From GCA-2720865 sp047630275 (GTDB taxonomy: Bacteria; Bdellovibrionota; Bacteriovoracia; Bacteriovoracales; Bacteriovoracaceae): DNA of 64,000 bases. Below are positions 1-8,428 of the stretch, in pieces. Within the stretch, counting starts at the first letter, position 1, and each line of letters opens with the position of its first letter. The stretch covers positions 248,001 through 312,000 of the forward strand of contig JBLHVN010000002.1 in the NCBI GenBank assembly GCA_047630275.1, read 5' to 3'. The notes beneath the pieces are model-generated. The model searched no databases and had not been told where the DNA came from. It saw only the letters and a list, made by a program, of their open reading frames with translations. A program made the position numbers and the translations under genes.

Positions 1-567
1 TTTAAGATGATGATAGATGGCCAGGAAGTATTCCTTATTTTTTTCATCCGTAGGATCAAAGAGGTTCTCCCCAATAGGCTCAATAGGCTCGCCTTTACTT
101 AGAGAAAGATAGAAGAGCTCTCTTCCTCTTTTATCTTCTTTGCCTTCAAAGATGATCTCTTCTCTGATCTTCTTGAAACCATTATCGGCTAGGAATCTAC
201 GCACCTCAAACAGGTGATACTGAGGAGAGAGTAAGAAGTCGCTCTGGCTGAGATCATTCTTCTTTAAGAGGGAATCTAAAATAGAGATCAACTCCATTCC
301 CCCTATCCCTGCAATACAGATGAGATTCTTCTTGGTTGAAAACTCTAAGTCCTGAGCCTTTAGTGTCTTGAGTTCATAGTTTTCATGATGACTTGCTTCA
401 AGGTTTCTTTTTAGATCCTTCATGATGCTTGGAACTTGATCGACAAAAAGGACCTTGTTTGAGGGAAGAAAGGCGATTCCTAATTTACCGTGATCACAAC
501 AGGTATCAACGATGAGTTCGTAAGACCTATCCACCATGTTTAAAAGTGTTCTAAGTTTCTTATTCAC
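1..567 (-). CDS. trmK: tRNA (adenine-N1)-methyltransferase, TrmK family (C-terminus cut by window edge)
   Basis: The minus-strand frame runs off the left edge, so only the first 189 codons are seen. It resembles TrmK (old DUF633), the SAM-dependent enzyme that makes m1A22 in tRNA. The visible SAM-binding motif I is VDTCCDHGKLGIAFLP, followed by an acidic strand end (LFVDQVP), the motif ICIAGIGGMELISILDSL and an SPQ..LFEVRRFL..NGF block, all in TrmK order. I chose the GTG at 565-567 because the encoded start (VNKKLRTLLNMV) matches the family N-terminus. It overlaps the last 8 bases of recQ, which implies translational coupling. An ATG at 537 is the alternative start. No strong Shine-Dalgarno sequence is visible. 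Family call is good; specificity is inferred. Confidence 0.75.
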   Translation of the reverse strand, partial: MNKKLRTLLNMVDRSYELIVDTCCDHGKLGIAFLPSNKVLFVDQVPSIMKDLKRNLEASHHENYELKTLKAQDLEFSTKKNLICIAGIGGMELISILDSLLKKNDLSQSDFLLSPQYHLFEVRRFLADNGFKKIREEIIFEGKEDKRGRELFYLSLSKGEPIEPIGENLFDPTDEKNKEYFLAIYHHLK

Positions 568-2371
568 CTGACTGACTAACATACTCTTTGATGATTTCAA
601 TAAAGGCGTCACCGTAGTTATCACACTTACTTTGCCCTACTCCATTGACCATGAGAAATTCGGAATAATCTCTAGGAAGAAGCTGGCACATATCATGAAG
701 AGTCTTATCTCCAAAAATCACATAAGGGGGAACATTCTTTTCTTCAGCAAGATCTCGCCTTACAATACGAAGGTCTTCAAAAAGATCAAGCCTGCCATGA
801 GTGGCATCGATGCTCTTGGCCGCTCTTTTTTGGACGATCTTCACTTCCTTAGTTTCCTTCATCATAAAGGAGGCTTCACCTTTTAAGAGCTCACCGCTTT
901 TAGGAGTTAAGCAAAGGCTTCTGTATTCCCAGTTCTTAATAGCAATATACTTCATATTAAGAAGCTGCCTAAGAACTACATTCCAATGATTCTTTGATTT
1001 CTCAGCTCCGATTCCATAGACAGAGAGCTTGTCATGTCCGCGCTCGACAATCTTGGCGTTCTTACTTTTTCTAAGAACGTCCATTATATGACCGGCCCCA
1101 AAGACCTGACCTGTTTTATAAATAACAGAGAGGACCTTTTGAGCGTCTACCATAGCGTCCCAGACTTCACCTGGCTCTAGACAAGCATCACAGTTTTGGC
1201 AGTCTCCGCTTTCTTCTTCAAAGTAACTAAGTAAAGTCTTACGCCTACACTGACCGGTCTCACATAGTGAGAGCATGGAATCTAATTTATAGCGGGCGAC
1301 TTTCTTATAATCTTCACTGGCATCAGTGTTCTCTAACATTTGAGAGAGCTTGATGACATCCTGTAGACCATAGGTCATCCAAGCACTTGAAGGCTTTCCA
1401 TCTCGTCCGGCCCTACCAGTTTCTTGATAATAACTTTCAATACTTTTAGGAAGATCAAGATGGGCCACAAAGCGCACATCAGGCCTATCTATCCCCATTC
1501 CAAAGGCAATAGTGGCTACGATGATAATGCCTTCATCTTTATTAAAGGCCTCTTGCACCTGTGTTCTTTTATCACTGCTTAGACCTGCGTGATAAGGCAT
1601 GGCCTTATAACCTAAGGCGCAAAGTTCATTTGCGATCTTTTCAACTTTCTTACGGGAGAGGCAATAAACTATGCCAGTATCCCCTTCATGATTCTCTTTG
1701 ATAAAACGGTCAAGCTGAATCATATCGTTCTTACGATCAGTGATACTGTACTTGATATTAGGACGGTCAAAAGAAGAGACATAGATCTTTGGATTCTTCA
1801 TGCGAAGCTGAAAAGCGATATCTTCTCTAGTCTTAGCATCGGCCGTGGCAGTTAAGGCGAGGATGGGAACATTCGGAAAGAGGTCTTTTAATTGCCCGAG
1901 TTTTGTATAATCAGGTCTAAATTCATGACCCCACTGAGAAACACAATGGGCTTCATCAATGGCGATCAAACTAATCTCTAATCCTTCAAGAAATCTTCCT
2001 AAAGAGCCAGAGAGAAGTCCCTCAGGGGATACATAAACTAGTTTTACAGACCCTGATTGAATCTTCTCTTCAGCTTCTCTTCTCTCATTCATATCTTGAG
2101 AAGAGTTTAAGAAGCAGGCCTCGACGCCATTTTCTTTTAGATTGATGACCTGATCTTGCATCAAAGAGATCAAGGGCGAGACCACTAAGGTGATTCCATC
2201 AGAATAAAGGGCCGGGACTTGATAACAAACGGACTTACCACCACCGGTAGGCATGATTGCCAAGGAGTCAACTCCATCAAGGATAGAATTGATGATCTCA
2301 TGTTGATCGAACCTGAACTCTGAATGGCCAAAGGTTTGTTTTAGTATTTCGTGAAGCTGTGCGTCTCTCAT
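560..2371 (-). CDS. recQ: ATP-dependent DNA helicase RecQ
   Basis: This is a 603-residue RecQ helicase, a 3'-5' DNA helicase of recombination and replication-fork repair in the cytoplasm. Walker A is MPTGGGKS (about residues 40-47) and the DEAH box (about 139-142) is followed by the RecQ-specific aromatic loop CVSQWGHEFRPDY. The second RecA domain carries the GRAGRDG motif. The zinc-binding cysteines lie in CETGQCRRK...CQNCDAC (about 375-400). A winged-helix RQC region follows, and an HRDC domain occupies about the last 75 residues. Length and domain order are those of full bacterial RecQ. It is the first gene of a minus-strand pair with trmK, whose start lies inside the recQ stop region. Confidence 0.96.
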   Translation of the reverse strand: MRDAQLHEILKQTFGHSEFRFDQHEIINSILDGVDSLAIMPTGGGKSVCYQVPALYSDGITLVVSPLISLMQDQVINLKENGVEACFLNSSQDMNERREAEEKIQSGSVKLVYVSPEGLLSGSLGRFLEGLEISLIAIDEAHCVSQWGHEFRPDYTKLGQLKDLFPNVPILALTATADAKTREDIAFQLRMKNPKIYVSSFDRPNIKYSITDRKNDMIQLDRFIKENHEGDTGIVYCLSRKKVEKIANELCALGYKAMPYHAGLSSDKRTQVQEAFNKDEGIIIVATIAFGMGIDRPDVRFVAHLDLPKSIESYYQETGRAGRDGKPSSAWMTYGLQDVIKLSQMLENTDASEDYKKVARYKLDSMLSLCETGQCRRKTLLSYFEEESGDCQNCDACLEPGEVWDAMVDAQKVLSVIYKTGQVFGAGHIMDVLRKSKNAKIVERGHDKLSVYGIGAEKSKNHWNVVLRQLLNMKYIAIKNWEYRSLCLTPKSGELLKGEASFMMKETKEVKIVQKRAAKSIDATHGRLDLFEDLRIVRRDLAEEKNVPPYVIFGDKTLHDMCQLLPRDYSEFLMVNGVGQSKCDNYGDAFIEIIKEYVSQSGE

Positions 2372-2586
2372 TAGCGTTATCTTATCCTGAGCGCCACATT
2401 CCTTCTATCCTAAAGTCCTATGACCACGAGCTTTTTCACTCTTTTACTGGCCTTTTATAGAGTTCGTCATCAAATACCCGAGTCTAACAACAGGCTAACA
2501 AGTTCTTTCATCTACACCTTTGAATTATCCAGAGAAGAACCCTCTTTCTAAACTTATTGGATACAAACAACCTTTAAGGAAAATCT

Positions 2587-3801
2587 ATGAAAGTATTTCT
2601 ATTGGCCATGACGGTCTTATGTTTATCCACTTCAGCCTTTGCTGATCGAATCATTATTCAAAACCCAAGTGATATGAAATCCCTTTTGAGCTTAAAGTCT
2701 ATCTCAGTCAAAAAAGAATTCTCTCTCGGAGACAATAAGTTTGTTGTCGTTGAGGGCATGGACACAAAGTCTTTAAAAGAATTAGTAAGCGCTGAAAAAG
2801 TTTTTAAAGACGTAGAAGTCTCTCTTCCAGGCTTTGATCAAAAAGCTGAAAAAGCTGGCTCAGCTTGGCATGTTGACTCTCTTCAATATGATAAGTTTCC
2901 TACAATCCCTAGAGGAAAGAAGATTGTCGTTGCTGTTATCGATACCGGAGTTGATTATAAGCATATTGCTTTAAAGAATCGTATCTGGAAGAACTCTAAA
3001 GAGATCGCAGGAAATAATATTGACGATGATGGAAATGGATTCATTGATGACGTGAACGGTTGGGACTTTGCTTCAGATGATAACGACCCTATGGATAGTG
3101 GATCACACGGAACTCATTGCGCTGGGATTGTCGCTGCCGAAAAACAAATTGGTGGAAACGCTCGCGGCATCGCTCCTCACGTAAAGATCATGCCTCTAAG
3201 GCTTATCGGATCTCAAGGAAAAGCTTTTCTCTCTGATTCAGTGGACGCTATTAAATACGCCGTTGATAACGGAGCTCATATCCTAACAAATTCATGGAGG
3301 CTTTATAGCACATGGACAACTTATTGGGATGAAGATGCCTCTAAGCTTTTAAAAGCGGCTATCGCCTACGCTGGATCTAAGGATGTTATCTTTGTTGCCG
3401 CCGCAGGAAATGAAAGAAAGAACAATGATGACCGCCTTGAAGACGCCGCTGAAGAGAAGATTGTTCCAGCCGGCTACACAGGGCTAAGTAATCTTTTCGT
3501 TGTGGCTTCATCTAAAGCTAACGAAGGTGTTTCTGGTTTTACAAATTACGGAATTCAGTCAGTAGCTGTTGCAGCTCCAGGAAGTAATATCCTCTCAACT
3601 GTTCCAGGAAATAAGTGGAGAAAGATGAGTGGAACTTCTATGGCAACTCCCCTTGTGGCCGGGGCCCTCGCTTATGGTCTTGCCATGGGAATGACTCCTG
3701 AAGAAGCCATGGAAAATATGAAGAGCACAACAAATAGAAGTGCAGTATGGGACACAAAGGTTCAAACAGGGCATGTTAATTTATTAGATTATTTAAAATA
3801 A
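2587..3801 (+). CDS. Exported subtilisin-like serine protease (peptidase family S8)
   Basis: This 404-residue S8 protease has a Sec signal peptide (cleavage after AFA, about residue 19), a prodomain of roughly 75 residues with the fold of an I9/SPP inhibitor, and a catalytic domain. The catalytic triad is visible: Asp119 in AVIDTGVDY, His174 in GSHGTHCAG and Ser351 in GTSMATPLVAG, with the oxyanion Asn in AAAGNE. An acidic DDDGNGFIDDVNGWDF insert near 147-161 looks like a calcium-binding loop. It is expected to be processed to an active extracellular or periplasmic endopeptidase. AAGGA lies upstream of the ATG. It is monocistronic and ends at a strong bidirectional terminator. The substrate is unknown; nutrient or prey protein digestion is inference. 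Confidence 0.93.
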   Translation: MKVFLLAMTVLCLSTSAFADRIIIQNPSDMKSLLSLKSISVKKEFSLGDNKFVVVEGMDTKSLKELVSAEKVFKDVEVSLPGFDQKAEKAGSAWHVDSLQYDKFPTIPRGKKIVVAVIDTGVDYKHIALKNRIWKNSKEIAGNNIDDDGNGFIDDVNGWDFASDDNDPMDSGSHGTHCAGIVAAEKQIGGNARGIAPHVKIMPLRLIGSQGKAFLSDSVDAIKYAVDNGAHILTNSWRLYSTWTTYWDEDASKLLKAAIAYAGSKDVIFVAAAGNERKNNDDRLEDAAEEKIVPAGYTGLSNLFVVASSKANEGVSGFTNYGIQSVAVAAPGSNILSTVPGNKWRKMSGTSMATPLVAGALAYGLAMGMTPEEAMENMKSTTNRSAVWDTKVQTGHVNLLDYLK

Positions 3802-3814
3802 GAAATTTAAAAAA

Positions 3815-3838
3815 GGGGTACTACCTTCGTAGTACCCC
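3815..3838. terminator. Bidirectional intrinsic terminator
   Basis: A perfect 10-bp stem (GGGGTACTAC / GTAGTACCCC) has a CTTC tetraloop. It is flanked by an A-run on the left and a T-containing stretch on the right. It sits between the convergent S8 protease and GH25 genes, so it can serve both strands. Confidence 0.9.
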
Positions 3839-3843
3839 TCATA

Positions 3844-4794
3844 TTAATCGTTATTCCATTTCATTCTTAAGTCGCTAAGAGATCCATTAAAAACATTGAT
3901 ATCCATATCACTTGATGTCCCAGGCACATTGTATAAACATGATCCTGTTCTGCTGCAGTTGATCTCACTAGAGAACTGCCACATAAAGTAATTCTTCCAT
4001 ATTCCAGCGGGGTAGTCCGTTACGGTTGATTTAAACCTGGCGTACCATAGCTTTGATTGTTGAAAGAGAGGATGGTTCTTAAACTTCTCGTTTAGCTTCT
4101 TCGTCGTAGAGTGATTAGCATAGACTGTAGGAATCTTACCGGTCTTTTCATAGACGTATTCCATAAAGACTTCTGCTTCATCTAAACTCATAAAGTTGCT
4201 TGACCCTGTGTCTTCTAAATCCAGAATCATTAAAGTGTCTTCTTCTCCGTCGATCAATGAAAGAAACAGGTCGGCCTGTGCGATGGTATTACCGCGCCTT
4301 CCTAGGTGATAAGCACCCCAGAGGTATCCACGTTCAAGAGCAATGTTCTTCCTCTCAACGTATTTTGAATCGACTCGAGATCCGATACTCGAGCGGTGGA
4401 TGACTGCCACCATTTTTTGATCAGCTGCCATCTTGTTCCAATCGATACGATTTTGCTCGTATGCATCGATAATAATAGTGGTGTTGTCATTGTTCCAAGG
4501 TCTATTAAAAGACGCTTGATCCGTGACCTCATCATCATTTGAACTTCCGCCGCCGTCGTCATTATCGCCAACATCTCCGCCGGTGTCTCCACCATCGTTT
4601 CCGTCGTCGACATCACCGCCGTCGTTATCAGTATCACATGAATCTTTATTATCTAAAGGCTTCTCAGCTGAGTTAAGGCTACTCGTAACTTCTTTGTTAC
4701 TCTCACATGGTTGATCTTGTTCTTCCACACATGAAAACGTTAAAAACGCCATGAGCAGAAGGGCCAAATGGGTTCCGTGTAGTTTTTTCTTCAT
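3844..4794 (-). CDS. GH25-family lysozyme lipoprotein with acidic Asp/Gly linker
   Basis: This 316-residue lipoprotein has lipobox LTFSC (lipidated Cys22). A strikingly low-complexity Asp/Gly linker (about 54-89) precedes a glycoside hydrolase family 25 domain (about 105-316). Family features are the strand IIIDAYEQNRIDW, the G.YLWGAYHLGRRG motif and the catalytic pair Asp192/Glu194 in LDLEDT. GH25 enzymes cut the N-acetylmuramoyl beta-1,4 bond of peptidoglycan. The lipid anchor with a long flexible acidic spacer would hold the enzyme at a membrane while reaching the wall, although the side of the membrane cannot be told. Compared with phage or secreted GH25 enzymes, the anchor and linker are additions. 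Confidence 0.88.
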   Translation of the reverse strand: MKKKLHGTHLALLLMAFLTFSCVEEQDQPCESNKEVTSSLNSAEKPLDNKDSCDTDNDGGDVDDGNDGGDTGGDVGDNDDGGGSSNDDEVTDQASFNRPWNNDNTTIIIDAYEQNRIDWNKMAADQKMVAVIHRSSIGSRVDSKYVERKNIALERGYLWGAYHLGRRGNTIAQADLFLSLIDGEEDTLMILDLEDTGSSNFMSLDEAEVFMEYVYEKTGKIPTVYANHSTTKKLNEKFKNHPLFQQSKLWYARFKSTVTDYPAGIWKNYFMWQFSSEINCSRTGSCLYNVPGTSSDMDINVFNGSLSDLRMKWNND

Positions 4795-4853
4795 ACCCTA
4801 TTCATCGGGCGATAGAAGATTGGCCTTAGTGTACCTGTTCTAGTCGGTTACAA

Positions 4854-4874
4854 ACGGGGAAAGAACTTCCCCGT
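4854..4874 (-). terminator. Probable terminator of the 43-residue membrane protein gene
   Basis: A perfect 8-bp stem (ACGGGGAA / TTCCCCGT) with a 5-base loop lies 16 bases beyond the stop of the small minus-strand gene. On the minus strand it is followed by TTTG, a weak T tract. Confidence 0.6.
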
Positions 4875-4889
4875 GTAAATTGATCTTTT

Positions 4890-5021
4890 TTAGTCTTCTT
4901 TGTTTGGGTAATCGTTCTTTGGGAAGTCCTTCTCTAGAAGTCCACAGTAAGTCATATAACCAAAGCCTATAATGAATGCGACTCCAGTAATAACGGCCCA
5001 AATTCCAAATGAACTAATCAT
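4890..5021 (-). CDS. Small single-pass membrane protein (43 residues)
   Basis: A 44-codon frame starts with ATG at 5021, preceded by GAGGGAGTGTTT, a good Shine-Dalgarno sequence. It encodes a hydrophobic segment (about residues 6-24, WAVITGVAFIIGFGYMTY) followed by a charged tail ending NYPNKED-like (NDYPNKED). A hairpin follows the stop. It resembles the small accessory subunits of respiratory oxidases only in size and topology, and I do not recognise a family. It fills a stretch of about 280 bases that otherwise holds no gene. Real-gene status rests on the ribosome binding site, the topology and the terminator. Confidence 0.6.
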   Translation of the reverse strand: MISSFGIWAVITGVAFIIGFGYMTYCGLLEKDFPKNDYPNKED

Positions 5022-5072
5022 AAACACTCCCTCAAATTATTTGTTTTATTCTAGTACTAGTTTTGGCCTATT

Positions 5073-6224
5073 CTACTCAAATTGGCTAGGTCCAGGATAA
5101 GTCACTCCATTAAAGTTTTGACGCATCTTAGCCTGTTTTACGTAAACCTCTAAACGTATACGGTTAACACCACCTAAAGGGCGGTTCTCTGCTGGCGCTC
5201 TCCAAGGATTAAAGGACATGTTTTCACAGGCTTCACCACGGTTCTTAATAGATTCAGCGCTTTGCTGAGGTACTTCTAACCGCCCAACCTTGATGTAAGG
5301 TGAACGGCCAGTGCTCCACTTTCTTTGAGAATTCTCAATATCGTTTCTCTTCTTGTCATTATTTGGCTGGATATAAAAATCAAAACAGGTTTCATTCTTA
5401 TCAAGATAACTTGCTAACCTCTGCCCAAGAAAGTTAGGCGAAGCGTTCTTTCTTGGAACCTTTTCTTTTGATTTCTTACAAGATTTAAACATCATCTTCA
5501 TAGAAGTATCTCCTAGTCTGTAAGGAGTGGCGCTATGATAATTGATATCAAGGGGATTCCCTACTTTCATAGAAAAGGCCTTCTTGAGGATGCCTACAAA
5601 GTGATCTCTTGGGTTAAAAAATGCTCCTGCTGCAAACATGGCAACCGAGAGTCCACCAGACTTTAAGGCCCCCATGAATTTACCGTAGTGAACAGGGTCT
5701 TTAATAAAGAATTCTTTGCTATTCATAAAAACAAAGTCATGAACCGAATTGTTTTTTTCTACGCCTGTTGATTCTAGGTAGGTTTCATAAGGAACATCAT
5801 AAAGCTTTACGGCCATTCCCCTAACGTCAGATTTCTTATCCGCTTTTAAATGATTAGGATCTCCATTAGAGAAACGGATCATGGCATTGAAACTATTATT
5901 ATCAGCGAAGAGACCCACTCTTTGATTTTGACTAAGCTTTGAGTTATCTATTCTCATCTTTGCTTGAACGCAGCCATGATGCTTTGGGTGAGCGTCTCTT
6001 TTCATGTGATCAGAATCTCCCGTTGAAGCAACTAACATATCTCTAAACTGATGTTGGATAAGGCGCGCCCCTTCCATTTCACTGGCCCCCCAGACTTCAC
6101 CTTGAATCACAGCGGGCTGCTCTTCAGAAACAGAGACCGAAGCATAGCTTCTCGATCTTTTTGATCCAGAACAACTGGTTAAAAAGAGGGATACGAGTAA
6201 AAGACCAAGAGTAAATTTGAGCAT
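5073..6224 (-). CDS. Catalase-fold lipoprotein (catalase family, y4iL-like)
   Basis: This 383-residue lipoprotein has lipobox LTSC (Cys18). The core follows the haem-catalase superfamily in its short y4iL-like form. KHHGCVQAKMRI supplies the region of the distal His. AMIRFSNGDPN, KSDVRGMAVKLYDVP and DFVFMNSKEFFIKD follow, and a late block with PLGGVNRIRLEVY closes the domain. Short catalase-fold proteins of this type occur in many diderms, and most have no proven catalase activity. They may act on organic peroxides or fatty acids. The membrane anchor is unusual, since classical catalases are soluble. It is monocistronic, with nearby genes unrelated. Confidence 0.78.
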   Translation of the reverse strand: MLKFTLGLLLVSLFLTSCSGSKRSRSYASVSVSEEQPAVIQGEVWGASEMEGARLIQHQFRDMLVASTGDSDHMKRDAHPKHHGCVQAKMRIDNSKLSQNQRVGLFADNNSFNAMIRFSNGDPNHLKADKKSDVRGMAVKLYDVPYETYLESTGVEKNNSVHDFVFMNSKEFFIKDPVHYGKFMGALKSGGLSVAMFAAGAFFNPRDHFVGILKKAFSMKVGNPLDINYHSATPYRLGDTSMKMMFKSCKKSKEKVPRKNASPNFLGQRLASYLDKNETCFDFYIQPNNDKKRNDIENSQRKWSTGRSPYIKVGRLEVPQQSAESIKNRGEACENMSFNPWRAPAENRPLGGVNRIRLEVYVKQAKMRQNFNGVTYPGPSQFE

Positions 6225-6380
6225 GATTTCTCCTTAAAGTTATTTTCTTCATCTTAACAAAATCAGGGATTTTATTTAAGAGGAGGAATGCTGCCGCAAG
6301 AAACCAAGCATTCCTCTCGGTTAAGTGGTTTCTAAAGTAGGATTCTCTTGTTAACCTCTCAATAGACCCTCTTTAAAGGC

Positions 6381-7772
6381 ATGAACGTGATTGAATTTGA
6401 AAACACCTATTCTAAGCTTGGCCCTCAATTCTTCGAAGAAGTCCTCTTTCCTAAGTTTGAGAACCCAGAGCTTCTTCAGTTTAATAGTGAATTAGCTATG
6501 GACCTTGGGATTGACATAAAAGGAACTTCGGAAAAAGAGCTGGCCCTTATCTTCTCTGGGCAAAAGATCATAGAAGGTTCCATGCCTCTTGCCATGGCCT
6601 ATGCCGGTCATCAGTTCGCTCACTTTGTTCCTCAACTAGGGGACGGTCGGGCTGCTCTTCTAGGAGAGACCAAGGGATTTGATATTCAGCTTAAGGGTGC
6701 CGGTCAAACCTATTTTTCAAGAAGAGGTGATGGTCGCTCTGCTCTAGGACCAGTTATCAGAGAGTACCTTGTCAGTGAGGCCATGCACCAACTAAGAGTT
6801 CCTACCACTAGGGCCTTAGCCGCAGTCATTACCAATGAAAGAGTTCAAAGGCATTACCCAGAACCAGGTGGGATCTTTACCCGTGTGGCCGAAAGTCACC
6901 TAAGAGTTGGAACCTTTCAATTCTTTGCGGCGAGAGAAGATACTGAATCATTAAAGACCTTAGTCTCTTATGCTTGTGCCCGCCATTATCCAAAGGCCAA
7001 GACACCTCTTGAATTTCTTTTAGCTGTTGCTAAGAAACAAGCAGAACTCGTGGCCCATTGGATGGGACTTGGTTTTATCCATGGAGTGATGAACACAGAC
7101 AATTCTTCAATAGGGGGGATAACTATTGATTATGGACCCTGCGCTTTTATGGATGAGTTTAACTTTCAAAAGAAATTTTCTTCCATTGATCAAAATGGAC
7201 GCTACGCCTATATCAATCAAGGCCCCATGACCCAGTGGAATATCCTAAGGCTATCAGAATGTTTGATTCCTCTTATTGATGAAGACCCAAATAAAGCAAT
7301 CAAGATCATTCAAGAGTCTCTTGAGTTCTTACCTAACTTTATCAAAGATAAGATTACTCAAAGAATGAGCGCAAAGCTTGGGCTACGAGCGCCGAATGAA
7401 AAGCTTTGTAATAAATTCCTTACCTACTTACAGGAAAACCAGCTCGACTTCACTTTAGGTTTTAGAAACCTTCACCTCTTAAAAGACGAGAGTCAGGACT
7501 TTTATCCTAAGACAAAGTTACTTGAAGAGTTTCTTCCCGAATGGCTAGAGCAAGGAAGCACTGATGGACTTGATCTTATAAACCCTCTTTATATTCCTCG
7601 CAATCATCAGATACAAAGAATCATTGAAGATGTTTATCAAGGGGAATATCAAAGCTTTAAAGATTTCTTAGAAGTTCTCAAGAATCCTTTTGAGAAAAAT
7701 GAAAGGCTCCATCACTTTCACCTTCCCCCATTAGAGGATGAAAAAGTAACTGAGACCTTTTGTGGAACCTAG
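6381..7772 (+). CDS. selO: Protein adenylyltransferase SelO (YdiU family)
   Basis: This 463-residue pseudokinase-fold enzyme transfers AMP from ATP to Ser/Thr/Tyr of target proteins and is linked to redox stress. Recognisable blocks are LGDGRAALLGE and DIQLKGAGQTYFSRRGDGRS (about 87-119), with the active-site block HGVMNTDN (234-241) and TIDYGPCAF (248-256); Asp240, Asn241 and Asp250 fit the catalytic/metal positions. The C-terminus is CGT, with a single Cys instead of the Cys-x-x-Ser or Sec-containing tail of well-studied members. No strong Shine-Dalgarno sequence precedes the ATG. Its stop overlaps the stop of the opposing cytochrome gene by 4 bases. Confidence 0.94.
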   Translation: MNVIEFENTYSKLGPQFFEEVLFPKFENPELLQFNSELAMDLGIDIKGTSEKELALIFSGQKIIEGSMPLAMAYAGHQFAHFVPQLGDGRAALLGETKGFDIQLKGAGQTYFSRRGDGRSALGPVIREYLVSEAMHQLRVPTTRALAAVITNERVQRHYPEPGGIFTRVAESHLRVGTFQFFAAREDTESLKTLVSYACARHYPKAKTPLEFLLAVAKKQAELVAHWMGLGFIHGVMNTDNSSIGGITIDYGPCAFMDEFNFQKKFSSIDQNGRYAYINQGPMTQWNILRLSECLIPLIDEDPNKAIKIIQESLEFLPNFIKDKITQRMSAKLGLRAPNEKLCNKFLTYLQENQLDFTLGFRNLHLLKDESQDFYPKTKLLEEFLPEWLEQGSTDGLDLINPLYIPRNHQIQRIIEDVYQGEYQSFKDFLEVLKNPFEKNERLHHFHLPPLEDEKVTETFCGT

Positions 7773-8428
7773 AAGCCATAGATAAATCGATTAAGCTTGG
7801 CTTTTTCTTTTAAGCTTAACTTAAAAGGCCAAGGGGGCATCTGTTTAGTTTTTACAAGATGCTTTATCGTGAGGGCCTGACTTTTTGTTAGGGCGGCTCT
7901 TTGTTTTCCCTCTCCGTGACAATTTTGGCAAGAAACTAAATCAAGCTTAATCTTTGCATTCTCAGGCCTCTCGATTAAGGGAACCTTTCTTTCAAAGGGA
8001 TTGTTTTCAATATTCCTAACTTCACCATAGCTTTTAATAAGCAAGTTCCACTTTGTTATGATCAATTTATTCTTTATGCTTAGCTTATCTTTTTCTCTTA
8101 TAGCTCGTGGACCACCAGGGTGGCATCTAAAACAAGAAGTCTTGTATTCAGTCTCAATGCCTTTTGAATCAAGTTGATGAAAGCTGGCTTTATAAGGAGT
8201 GAAGCTTTTATCAACAACGATCGATACTTGATCCCACTTAGCCGATTTCTTTCCATGATGAGATTGCTTCATAAGCCAAATATCTTTCTTGGGCCCTTGA
8301 ATCAAACGAACTTTATTAAAGACTGCGCCTCCGGCCACCGTCTTTGATTCAATTGATTCAAAGAGAACCTCCCCTTCAACAAAGAAGAGGAGGTAGGATA
8401 GGAGCTTAAAAACAATCAAAATACTCAT
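7769..8428 (-). CDS. Exported cytochrome c with two CxxCH haem sites
   Basis: This 219-residue protein starts with a hydrophobic export signal (MSILIVFKLLSYLLFFVEG) and carries two haem c sites: CFRCH (about Cys99-Cys102-His103) and CQNCH (about Cys167-Cys170-His171). After the second site the sequence LVKTKQMPPWPF resembles the Met-ligand region of small class I cytochromes. It should be a periplasmic electron carrier. I chose ATG 8428 because the longer frame begins with TTG and would overlap the upstream gene by 53 rather than 23 bases. It is cotranscribed with the small exported protein upstream. No oxidase or dehydrogenase lies nearby to name its partner. Confidence 0.8.
   Translation of the reverse strand: MSILIVFKLLSYLLFFVEGEVLFESIESKTVAGGAVFNKVRLIQGPKKDIWLMKQSHHGKKSAKWDQVSIVVDKSFTPYKASFHQLDSKGIETEYKTSCFRCHPGGPRAIREKDKLSIKNKLIITKWNLLIKSYGEVRNIENNPFERKVPLIERPENAKIKLDLVSCQNCHGEGKQRAALTKSQALTIKHLVKTKQMPPWPFKLSLKEKAKLNRFIYGF

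Noticed and set aside
4302..4714. Two long frames inside the GH25 gene (one minus, one plus)
   Set aside because: They are produced by the Asp/Gly-coding GAC/GGC repeats of the lipoprotein linker read in other frames, giving Ser/Pro or Thr/Met-rich nonsense.
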